Below, in pieces: positions 37,099 through 47,000 of a DNA stretch of 64,000 nucleotides. This stretch comes from Daphnia pulex. Its lineage: Eukaryota > Arthropoda > Branchiopoda > Diplostraca > Daphniidae. Position numbers and translations under genes: made by a program. The notes under the pieces were generated by a model. That model was not told the origin of the DNA. It worked only from the letters and a program-made list of their open reading frames with translations, and did no database searches. Location of the stretch: contig NC_060019.1 of NCBI RefSeq assembly GCF_021134715.1, positions 9,376,001 to 9,440,000 on the forward strand, in the 5' to 3' direction. The number at the start of each line of letters is the position of its first letter. Positions within the stretch are counted from its first letter, which is position 1.

Positions 37099-37220
37099 GA
37101 CATTGACTGTGTGCGACCTCTATATTTCAGCTGCTTCTCAGCAAACAAAAGAACAACAAAAACGGGGGATAGGTGAGAGATGGCGCTCAGGTGGGCGGAC
37201 CTTTCCCTTAGACACATCAG
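37099..37220 (+). repeat. DIRS left inverted terminal repeat (shared 122 bp)
   Basis: Begins GACATTGACTGTGTGCGACC and ends CTTAGACACATCAG. It is the exact reverse complement of 39648-39769. It contains AGATGGCGCT, a CTCF-like core. Confidence 0.93.
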
Positions 37221-37250
37221 ATCTCTTTTCGCTCTCGTTGTGCAAACATC

Positions 37251-39575
37251 ATGTCGGATCCCGAACAGTCAAGCGATTCTAGCTCAAATTCTAGTAGTTC
37301 AGGCTCCGACTCATCAAGAAGAGGAGGCGTAAAGAAATTTCGTCTCTCAAGTGAAAAGTCAGCTAGTTTGGCCGACTGGGTCGTATCGGGTTTAGATGAC
37401 ACTCGAGCGAAAAGTGCTAGAGAGGCCTTTAGACCCAAACTAAAGAAGAACGCCGACCTGCTGATCAACCCCAATCTAGATGATGCATTCTACATCCGGC
37501 TGAAGGCAGTTAAGTCATCTTCGGCAGCCAAGGTCAACATCGACCCAATCGAGAAAATCTACAGGAACCAAACCTTCAAGATCCTTGACTTAGTCAAGCC
37601 CATCATGTTTCTAGCAAGTCGGCTCAAGAAAAAGAAGAAATCCCGAGCCGACGCCAAGGCGGTCAAAACAGCTCTGAAGCTCTGGGCGGTGGTGTACCAC
37701 GACATCACGAACGCGCGACGCCGCAACATTCTGGCCCAAATCTACCCGCAGAATATTGGACTGCTAGACGACAAAGCTGTCCTGCCAACGGGTGGAGAAC
37801 ACCTCTTCGGTCCGAAGTTCACCCAGGCCCTGGTCGAGCAAGTGAAAACTCTGAACGCTCTCGAAAACGCGGGAGCCCCTCGCGCGCCCGGATCTAAAGG
37901 TGGTCATGATCAACGCCAATCGAATCGCGATTTCAGCCACCCCCCTTCATCTTCAGGCGGTCGCTATTCCAATTTTAAAGGATCTCGGTATGTCCAATCT
38001 AGTCTCCTTTCCTTTTATGGGTTTTTTCTCTTGGACGCATAGCGCGTTTTTATGTTAAATTGTCAAGACCGGCTTTCGATCGGTGGAATTTGTCAACGGT
38101 GGCCCCATATCTACAACTAAATTCTATTTGTGATCCCGTCCAATTATTTGGGAGCGGGTTGGCTCACCAAGTTGAACTTGATTGACTCATACTTGTCGGT
38201 CTCAAATTTTTTCCTATTTTTGAAGGCCTTTTGAAATTCCTTCAGTTTAAATGGGGGCGTTTTCTTCGAATTCGTGCCCCCCCTCCTTCGTTTTAAACTC
38301 AATGTGATGGGCGTTCACCAGACTAGTAAGGGGAGTGGTAACCTTCCTGCGGAAGAACGACCTTCGCCTCGAACTTTATTGGGATGAGATTTTAATCTTG
38401 GCGCACGGGTATAGCAGTGCCCCAGCACACTTCCGTGCTCTTCGGATCCCCTTAGATTCCAAACCGGATGATCATCTGATCAGGTCAAGAGAGCAATTTA
38501 CGCTTTCGGCACGTTTACAAGAGGCTCGTAGAAGTCCTTCTTGGGTGGTTTCAAAGGCAGATTTTACATCTGGCCGTCCGCTCATTTTTCCCGACGACGG
38601 ATTTGTCCAGGGCGTCGGATGCATCCTTTTTAAAGAAGGGAGGGGGGCAGTATGAAACGAATAAGGACTAGGAAACTAGCCGAGATTGCCCTAGCAACAC
38701 CACTGACCTCTCGTCCCTGATAGAGCTAGCAACGGAAATTCCGCTCCTTCTCTTCCCATCCAAGTAGGCTGATCTCCCCGTTGGGGGAGGGTCATCCATT
38801 GACAGGAACGAATCCATCTGTTTTATCGCTCGGTGGTTCTCCGGAGTTGTCTGGAAGAACGAACCTTTCCGAAGGAAATTATCGAGCTCATACTGGGAGC
38901 AATTCGATCGAATACGCACCCTGCATACCAGTCCGCTGAGGTCGCTTGGAGCAGTTGGTGTAAGCAACGGAACCACAACTCTCTGTTGTCTGGCGTCAAG
39001 GAGGTATTAGCTTTTCCTTGTTAATTTTCGTTCCAGCAAGAGCTGCAGCACGGTGGGAAGGAACCCTCCGACAACTATTCGTATGAAAGAGTATTGACGC
39101 CTTTTTTAGACGAAATGCCGATTTGGTGGCGCATCCATGTTACACAGTCCAGCAGGGCTCCCACGAGCTCCAATTTTCAGGCGTTGGTAACTGTCGACCA
39201 TCAGGGGGTCTTATCTTATATCTTATTATATCTGATTATATCTTGCTTTAAAGACACAGTCAATGTCGAACGAATTTACCGACAATTTGTAAATTGTTCG
39301 AGCGAGCTTTAGCTCGCGATGAGCAATTTGGATTGTTGGGGGAATGGAGTGAAGACATTGACTGTCTTCTAACCACCCATCCCGCCCACTTCATTCCCGT
39401 TATCATTATGTTATTTAACTTGAATTAGGTGCAGCATCCGATTATTGACGGCCCACTAATTCCTCTTTCCTTCTATCTTTTTGCTAGATACAACAATGAT
39501 AGCCGCAGATCCAATTTCGACCGTGGCTCACCCAATCCCGCCAATAAAGGCGATCAGAACAACAACAACAAATAG
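37251..39575 (+). CDS. DIRS gag-like ORF1, apparently spliced
   Basis: Exon 1 (37251-37987) starts MSDPEQSSDSSSNSS, a Ser/acidic-rich N-terminus. A basic, helical body follows (SRLKKKKKSRADAK, LWAVVYHDITNARRR), then a Gly/Ser/Arg-rich tail. Unspliced, the frame runs to 38042. A GTATGT donor at 37988 and an acceptor with a long pyrimidine tract (CTATCTTTTTGCTAG, ending 39487) join in phase to exon 2 (39488-39575). Exon 2 continues the same Asn/Arg/Gly-rich composition and ends NKGDQNNNNK: 274 residues in all. Composition and position match the gag-like ORF1 of DIRS/Ngaro elements. The start ATG lies 30 bases inside the left terminal repeat boundary. Splicing is inferred from frame, composition and splice signals. 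Confidence 0.7.
38310..38655 (+). pseudogene. Remnant of DIRS reverse transcriptase (and possibly RNase H)
   Basis: The frame reads FTRLVRGVVTFLRK and then LRLELYWDEILILA, matching the region around the DIRS reverse-transcriptase catalytic box. The catalytic YLDD is YWDE here, losing the second aspartate of the pair. Upstream at about 38050-38300 only broken fragments remain, and sequence beyond the box does not follow the family. Large deletions and stops make it non-functional. It lies inside the gag intron. Confidence 0.6.
38833..39024 (+). pseudogene. Remnant of DIRS tyrosine recombinase, N-terminal domain
   Basis: The frame contains FPKEIIELILGAIRSNTHPA and AWSSWCKQRN, fitting the N-terminal (core-binding) domain of DIRS-type tyrosine recombinases, where an Ile/Leu-rich helix precedes a W..WC block. 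It stops shortly afterwards. The C-terminal catalytic domain with the R-H-R-Y residues is absent before the internal complementary region. Confidence 0.55.
39254..39365 (+). repeat. DIRS internal complementary region
   Basis: The first part (39254-39285) is the reverse complement of the element's left outer end through GACATTGACTGTGT. The second part (39282-39365) is the reverse complement of the right outer end (39758-39839). The junction falls at the shared AATT. It carries an internal palindrome, GCGAGCTTTAGCTCGC. Confidence 0.9.
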
Positions 39576-39647
39576 GCCATTTGAACCATGGATCACCTTA
39601 CACATTTTCCGTTAAGCCAGATCCACAGTTTGTTTTTGCTTCCAATT

Positions 39648-39839
39648 CTGATGTGTCTAAGGGAAAGGTCCGCCCACCTGAGCGCCATCTCTCACCTATC
39701 CCCCGTTTTTGTTGTTCTTTTGTTTGCTGAGAAGCAGCTGAAATATAGAGGTCGCACACAGTCAATGTCTTCACTCCATTCCCCCAACAATCCAAATTGC
39801 TCATCGCGAGCTAAAGCTCGCTCGAACAATTTACAAATT
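39648..39839 (+). repeat. DIRS right inverted terminal repeat and outer end
   Basis: 39648-39769 is the exact inverted copy of the left repeat. 39770-39839 is the unique right extension, found elsewhere in the window only as its complement in the internal region. Confidence 0.93.
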
Positions 39840-41079
39840 CTTTGCTGCCATCTCTTTTGCAGACCAAAATAATGCTGCCACTCAAGAGGTTCTGGTGACT
39901 GCCACTTAGTTCTAATTTAGTACAATGTGACATTGATAGATTTGAGGTATTGCTTGGTGTCACTACAAATGGTTTGAAAATTATATCTAAGTATTCTCTC
40001 TTTTCAGGTTAATCCCTCACCACCGTTAGAGTTGTTTGGAAGAGAGATTGCTGGAAGTCTGGAACTGAAGACTGATAATTTGTGTAGATGTAGATAAATC
40101 ACAAGTGCATATCTGGGCGCCCTTCTTTTCTGTGGCCCCGTTTCCCTAACTAACCACTAGCCAACGGCCGCCGGTGGTCACTCACTCGCTGCGACAACCA
40201 GGAGGAAGGGAGTGCGCTGATCGAACTTGCAAGGCGCATGATTCGATGAATACTTTTGGAGGGTCATGAGTCTAAGGCAGCTTTTTATGATTAATCGCTC
40301 TCGTAATAACTGTTACACAACTTTTCGCTCTTTTACCCGTTACTCTTGTCCACGACCGGGTAATATACCTGGTCCAATCAATCAAGTCAGGGGGAGTCGA
40401 CTACAATATGTACTGAACGGATTGTTTATTTAATATTAATGTAAAAGTGATTATTGGAATTTGTTATAGTTAACAATATTTTTTTTAAATTATGATTCTT
40501 ACATAAGAAAGCCTGTTGCTTACTTAACCACGTTGACACAAAGTTGATATTTTTTGGGCGCAGAAAGCTTTTTCTTCTGACAGTTCTCGCTTATTTCAAT
40601 CTGCATAGTCGGAGACACAAATGACAAATAGTCGCAAATATTACAAGCCAGTAAAAATCAACATTATCAACATTCAAACTTGGTGCAACAATAACAACGG
40701 CACCACAGACAGCATGCAGCAGCTCAATTTTAATTGGTCAAACCTTTCACCAGCTGGCTGCAACAAAACACCGTAATTGCAGTAGCACGGCAATGAATTA
40801 GTTGATCTCCACCGAAAGCTGTTAAAACAAAAAAATAATAATTAAAGAACATAACTCGGGTGACGAAACATTTGCAACAGTAGATATTTAAATTATGCAA
40901 AATCATTAAAAATCTTTTGGTATAATATTTAAAAAGTTACACAGCTGTCTAATTAATCCACATAATTACTTTTGCTTTGGCATGAGGCGTACAGCCAGTA
41001 CAGGCAGCAAGTGAAGACATCTACAAAATCAACGGCCGTCAGGCAAGGTCCTCAAACAATTTGGCCCAGTGCTATATGA
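39840..41079. other. Repeat-island flank, no gene recognised
   Basis: Contains acceptor-like TTTTGCAG (about 39862) and TCTTTTCAG (about 40010), each followed by short open stretches that end quickly. A third copy of the CCAGCTGGTGAAAGG module lies on the minus strand near 40,770-40,690. No protein family is recognised. Confidence 0.4.
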
Positions 41080-41120
41080 GGCACTGCATATGCATTATAA
41101 CACATTGAAGTATGATATGT

Positions 41121-41909
41121 TTAACTGCAAGTCTGCACAAGCTCCATTGAAGTGCATCCCTCAACTGGAAAAGGGCAGCAAAACCACTGCACAACGAACA
41201 GCAACACCAAACTGACCATGTAATCCTACAAAGGAAAGTAACATTAACACATCAATAACATTTTCCGGTGGAAAAGGAAAAAAATATTGATAATAAAATT
41301 TGCAAAGAAAAACCAAAAATACATGCAAGTCATGTTTAACTTTGGCTTACAACTGTAAAATGAATGATTCAAACACTTAGTAGTTAGTTAAGCCAATGAT
41401 TTACTTGAAATGTACACTAAACTAGAAGATGACCGAAGACCAAATTAAGTTTTAAAGAATGAAGTGGATTTCTGTTCCGTAACATGAATAAAAATTTACA
41501 ACTCTCCACAAATTTACTTAATTTAAAAGAACTTTCCACAAAAGCTCTTATTTAGAAGCATGGAATATGATGTCACTTGTCTCCAACATTAAGAACAACA
41601 TTGCTAACCTACCTGATTAACTTACAAGTACAATATTACCTTTTCAGATTTCCACTTTTCATCACATTTTTTTGTCTTGCAAATGGCATATGACCCTCTC
41701 AAAGAAGCATCTTCATAGTTCATGACAAGGCAGCGATCACGTGGAGAAATGCAGAACATCTTCCGACATGCTTTCACAAGATAAATTGACGTAGATTAGA
41801 AAATGGACCTTTCAAAAATTTAAAACTCTCACGATTCACTTACTTGCTTTAGAATTGTTCTCTTTCGATTCAGCTTGGTCGAATGGCGTGGATATTTATA
41901 TCTCATCAT
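41121..41909 (-). CDS. Candidate three-exon small protein gene (96 aa), unrecognised
   Basis: Minus-strand exons 41909-41844, 41759-41640 and 41225-41121 join in phase. Exon 1 starts MMRYKYPRHSTK and is basic. Exon 2 is Cys-containing (MFCISPRDRCLVMNYEDA, then CKTKKC). Exon 3 is hydrophobic and Cys-rich (SLVLLFVVQWFCC) and ends MELVQTCS. Donors GTAAGTG and GTAATATT and the exon 3 acceptor CCTTTGTAG are good; the exon 2 acceptor (CGGAAG) lacks a pyrimidine tract. The third exon and intron 2 are related to copy A at 32.4-33.2 kb, where the frame is broken. It lies head to head with PTAR1, 305 bp apart. It may instead be a non-coding transcript. Confidence 0.28.
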
Positions 41910-42213
41910 CTTTAAAATGTAAAAGCGAAAAACAGTAAAACACCGTCATGAAGCTGCAACACGATTCCGTCCGCTGTCTCAAAGGCAAATGGATGGAGGC
42001 ATTTGGTTTGGTTTCAATCTAAAGTCTGAAGCCGACGATAACATATCGATAAATAACTAAAAATCGATACTACAAATTGCGATTACCAGAGCGGGCAGAG
42101 CTTCTGTTTACTAGCGCCACTTGAACTACTCTGGGCAATAATCGATGATGCAGTCGAAAAAAGAAAAAGAAAAAATTGAGAATTTAACGGCTGTTTTTGA
42201 CAGATTTTGAAGG

Positions 42214-43361
42214 ATGCAGCGAGATCCTTCCGACTATAAGAAAATGGCTCACGATCCTTACTGTTTAGAAGAAAGGATAATATCAGACCTTCAAGCTGTT
42301 ATGAAAAAAGATCCCAACTTGTAAGTATAATTTAATGGTTTTTCTGCAACATCCTTTATGGTGATCAACACCAACTGTTTGTAAACACTAGTTTTTATAT
42401 TCATTATATTTTTGTTGACAGAGATGAGTTTGATGTTGTTCCAGTAACAGAAGCCAAAAATCGATCACCAATCATCCATATTTCTCACAATCTTGGAATT
42501 GAAGTTTGGTGTGTAAAGACGGTTTTCATGTACTGCTATGAAAACAGTTTCAAATTGGATCCCATGTGGAAAAAGGAGTATTTGAGATTGGAAAGATACA
42601 CAAGAGTGGCATTATTGCTTAATCCCAACATAGCTACATTGTGGAACACGAGAAAGAGATTGATTGCCAATCATCTCTTGGATGGCGATTGTGATTTCCT
42701 GCTCAGCAAATTAGTACTAAGTCAAAAGCCCAAATGCGTTGAAGCACTTTCTCACAGGCGTTGGCTACTCCAGCAAGTGTCTATAGACCCACAATGGGTG
42801 GAGACAGAATTGTCTCTGTGTGATAGGCTCTCCAGTCGCATGAAATGCAACTACCACGCTTGGTCTCACAGACAGTGGGTGTATTCTCACTCCCTCAAGC
42901 TGCAAGGCTTCAATCTCAATCTGTGGGCGTCTGAATTCGAGATTTCTGACGTTTGGACAAAGTTTCACTTGTCCGACCATAGCGGTTGGCATTATCGAAA
43001 ATTCCTCCTTGATCATTTCAGGCAAAATTTAGGCAAAATTGAACAGAACATGGATATCGCCCGGAAGGTATTGGGCGACTCAACCGGTACAGCTACATCT
43101 TCCCAGCTCTACATGAACCTGCTGAACGAAGAACTGCAAAAGAACCAAGATTTGATCTTAAGTTTCAACGCCCATGAAACGTTGTGGTACTATCGTCGAT
43201 TCCTTTTGCAAGCCGGGACAATAGATCATTCAGAGAGTCTCTTCATCGAAAAGTGTTGCAATCCCGCTAAAAGTAATAGCAACTCCGCCAACAATGTCGA
43301 CGCCATTCAAATGAGATATTTGGAGCATCATCGACGATGGCTGTCTGATTTCTGTTTGTAA
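42214..43361 (+). CDS. PTAR1: Protein prenyltransferase alpha subunit repeat-containing protein 1
   Basis: Two exons, 42214-42320 and 42422-43361, join in phase (TT|A) through a 101-bp intron, giving 348 residues. The start is the first ATG (MQRDPSDYKKM); a second ATG at 42244 could also serve. Hallmarks are NRSPIIHISHNLGIEVWCVK near the N-terminus and prenyltransferase alpha repeats with paired Trp/Arg motifs: LNPNIATLWNTRK, CVEALSHRRWLLQQ, CNYHAWSHRQWV, SDHSGWHYRKFLL and HETLWYYRRFLL. PTAR1 is related to the alpha subunits of farnesyl/geranylgeranyl transferases. Human PTAR1 is known from geranylgeranyltransferase III, acting on SNAREs with RabGGTase beta. The length is a little shorter than the human protein. 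Identification is strong. Confidence 0.93.
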
Positions 43362-43416
43362 AATTTGACTAATGCTGCTGATTTAGGATCCGTTTGTTGT
43401 GTATAAAGGTTACTAT

Positions 43417-43475
43417 AATAAAAACCATCATCCAAGACGGTTAAACTATTTAAACAGAGATACGGTTTATTTATT
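43417..43475. promoter_or_regulatory. Facing poly(A) signals of PTAR1 (+) and PDZ gene (-)
   Basis: AATAAA lies at 43417-43422 on the plus strand, 56 bases after the PTAR1 stop. On the minus strand AATAAATAAA spans 43466-43475, and would end the PDZ gene with a 3'UTR of about 0.6 kb. The two transcripts would end within about 50 bp of each other. Confidence 0.5.
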
Positions 43476-43866
43476 TCGTTCAGCTTGTAATCGTTGTTTC
43501 ATTACAGTAATTCAGATAAAAAATACCACGCAATCCAGGCTTGAAGGCTTGAAGCTATAAAACTTGGTGAATTGGTATACGTATTAAGTATATACAAATT
43601 GAATAGGAGACGAGCCCAACACCTCAAGTGTAAAAAAAAAATAATAATAATAAGAGAATCAAGAAAAGAAGCAGTCAAGAGATCAACTATAATGCTAGTA
43701 TAAAACTGGGTGGAGGAGAAATAACTTAAAAAAAGGATCATCGTAAAAAGAGAGGAGATTGCGTAGAGTCGAAGGCGATAAAAGACGGTCGCCAGATTAC
43801 CTTTAATTAAATTACCTCCGCAGTTGCATACAAGAAAGAGGAGAGAAAGCTAACAATAAAAAAGAA

Positions 43867-43896
43867 ATGTGTGTGTGTGTATGTGTGTGTGTGTGT
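43867..43896. repeat. GT microsatellite
   Basis: Interrupted (GT)n in the 3' region of the PDZ gene. Confidence 0.9.
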
Positions 43897-44064
43897 AGGG
43901 AGAAGAAAAGGAGGTGCACCGGTTTGTCGTCGTGAAAGTGTGTTGTGTGTTGCATTATTATTTTTGTTTTTTTTTTGTTGTTTTTGTTTTTTAATCCTTT
44001 TTAATTATTTGTATAATATTCCCTCTTTCTTCCTTCTTCGTGTCGTCGTCCTCCTCCGCTCTTT

Positions 44065-47000
44065 TTACGAGGATGTAATCTGCTGACGTATGATAAGGGA
44101 GACGGCGCCGTCGGGCAGCTTCTTCATCAAATTCCAGGCCTCTATCCTCGACATGGACCTCACATCGCAGTCGTTGACTGAAATGATTTGATCGCCAACG
44201 CGCAGTGTGCTGTTCTTGCTGGCCGCACCCCCTGCCAAAGCCATAATCAAAAAAAGAAAGGATAAAGAAATGATTTTTTCAAAAAAAAAAACATATGAAC
44301 TCTGTAATTCGTATTATTTGCATAGGATATGCCTCTTTTCTTCTTCTCTCGTCTTCATCATCATCTCATCTTCATCATCGCTAATGATTACCGGTGAATA
44401 TCTTTTTAATGGTGAGCGGACGATCTCCCAGCGGTGAATCCTTGCCGCCTTCTAAACTGAATCCCAGTCCGGCGCCCTCCTTAACCAGCGTCGCTTGCAC
44501 AGGTGGTCCACGACCAAGGTCTTCATCATTGGACGCTGTTTGGTATAAAACACAAAGAATAAGAAGAAAACGGATGAAAATAATGAAGAAATTCAAACTG
44601 CAGCAGCTCACAGCTGTACTACTCACCGTGATCGTAATTGGTAAAGTCGGAAGGACTTTCAAGGATGCGGGGCGGCCGGCAGACTCCATTGCCACTGCTG
44701 CCAGAGGACAGGAGAAGGTGACTGTTGCGTGGATTGCCCAGCAGTCCCGTGTTGAGGGCCGGGATCATGACGGAAGGAAGATCCTTATCGACGTCGTGAC
44801 AAATATCTTGCGGTGAGACGGAACGGTTTCGGGACAAGACCAACACCACTTCCGGTCTGGGCGCCTATTGGGTTGTTGGATAAAAATCGAAAAATAAGAT
44901 AATCAAGAAAATGGTCAATTGATTTTACGACGAATAATAATATTCTTATCGGGGCGTTCTTATCCGAAATTCTACGATAACTTTTTTACATATGGACTTG
45001 GAATAAAAAATTTGCTTTGATGTGGTCAGCCGAACGATACGGGCAGTCGGGCGAGTCCTTTTTTTTTTCTTTTCTTTAACATCCGGTCACGTGAATTTGC
45101 CATCGATACAAAGTTTGAGGCAAACACTTAAAAAGTGACCGCCGTTGCTGCTGGTCCATCAACACTTTAGCAATCGCCATTTCTCGGTAGGTAATATTGA
45201 AAGACACGACTAGCCACTAAAAACTTAAAATAAAAACAAAAAGAATCGCAGTCGAGACAACAACAACAAAAAAGAGCCGGTAAAGAAAAAGAGGTGAAAA
45301 AATGTTTCGGGAAGAGAGAGAGAGAGAAAAAAACAAAAACAAAATATGGCGTTTCGTGACCGCCAATCCATCATCACGCCATGAATATTCAACGTCGTGT
45401 GTATGCCGTTGCGTATAGACTGTGCACATATTATTTATTTTCTCGTTGTTGTTGTTGGGCTAGCTAGCTGTTGCCGCTTCCAGCATAGGCGGGAATGGAC
45501 GATGAGAAGTAGGAGGGCAACCAAAGCGAAATAAGGGAGAGGTTCTGTCGGTCCCCGCATAAGAATTTTAGTTTAGAAAAAAAACCTTTATTTTTTTTTT
45601 AGTTTAGTTTTTTTTTCGCTTTGTTTTGATTAATCTAATGTTGATGGATGTGCGGGGTCATTCGTCGGCTATAAAAGGAAAACATTCCTAAAGCGGTCCG
45701 TGTATACTGACCGGCCAGGATCGCGTATCAGCAAACAAAACATGTTTTGTGTTCAAAAAGAAAAAAGAAAAAAAAAAAGAAAAATGAACGGAACACAAAA
45801 GCCAAAATGAAATGCGTGTGGCAGCCATCCATCTTTGCCGCGTGAATATCAATAAAAGACGGAATCCGTCTCTCTCTCCCGGTTGGATGCGCTCCGTGCC
45901 GTGAAAGTCGAAAATGGCATCACAGTTTGTTGTGTGCCCGCGAATAATAATAATACCGTAGCGAGGCAGCAGCAGCTATTCCTTTTTTTGGGCTTCCTGG
46001 CTACTTACGAACACTTTTCATGCTCGAACTTCATCAACAATAATTGGCAACACACACACACACACACAACGAGAGAGAGAGAAAAAAAGAGCGCAAACTA
46101 TTTACGGGCGTTCAACAAACCCAAGCCCATGCTCACGCGATCTGGAAACACGCTCTGGCCCAGTATACATCTAAAGGGTAACCATAACTGGAGAGAATCC
46201 CACTCGTCATTATCGAATCGGGAATATGAAGCCGAGTTGTCCGTTTTTTTCTGGTTTTTCTTTTCTGATTTACAAATTTGTTTTTATATTTTTATCGAGG
46301 GCTCCTATTTTGTTTGTCTTTTTTGGGCTCCTCGGCCCATATGGTCACGAAATTTTTCAATTTTTTCCCGATGAATGGAAATGTTCTCCGCTTGAATATT
46401 CCACGCGTTTCAAACGTCGAATCGAATCACCGATGGAATGACACGGGAGGAATGCTCACGCGCAAAGAATTTGGTTTCCAAACAAACAAACGTGAAATCG
46501 AGCGGCCATATGGCCAATCATGCTCGTTCCAACCACGGTCGGTCGTAGGCACGTCAGCTAGAGCTCTGCTGGTATTATAGACATCTACGCACATCTAAAT
46601 ATCGCCATTTTCGAGCGGGGCGTGCAATTGTTCACGTAGCGCGACCGAGTTAACCGCCCCGGCGGCGACCGTGAGCTAAGCAACAATTTTGTTTCTTCTT
46701 CTTTTTGCCTCCCTAGCCTGTGGCGGCCTCCCCTCTTCATCTATGCACGCCCCTCCGAAAAAACCAATTGGCCGATTGTTTATTGTTCGACCGTTGACCA
46801 CAAGTGAAACCCAAATGAACGAAAAAAAAAGGAAAAGTTACCAAAACAAGAAGAGAAACAAGTTTCGCTCGGGAACCAAAGCGTTTCCGACATAAAGGAA
46901 TAAAAAATGATTTGTGGGCTGTTGCTTATTTTTCTTCTTCTTCTTCTTCTCTTTTCAGAGTTTGCAGCAGCAGCAGCAGCAGCAAACTAGCCAATCGGGA

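Larger units (their letters stand above)
37079..39839 (+). mobile_element. Compact DIRS-type tyrosine-recombinase retroelement
   Basis: Boundaries follow from the repeat logic. The 122-bp inverted terminal repeats (37099-37220 and 39648-39769) are identical in every base read. Outside them lie a unique left end (about 37083-37098) and a unique right end (39770-39839). An internal complementary region at 39254-39365 joins the complements of both outer ends. The element has no target-site duplication; both ends share AATT, as expected of tyrosine-recombinase insertion. Inside are a gag-like ORF and remnants of reverse transcriptase and tyrosine recombinase. At 2.76 kb it is about half the length of coding-competent DIRS elements, so it is internally deleted and probably non-autonomous. 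DIRS elements replicate through a circular DNA intermediate formed using the internal complementary region. Confidence 0.88.

Noticed and set aside
38668..38976. Minus-strand frame within the DIRS element
   Set aside because: Antisense to the recombinase remnant; a shadow frame without features of its own.
45669..45680. TATAAAAGG string in PDZ gene intron
   Set aside because: No initiator at the right distance and no coding exon downstream on the plus strand.
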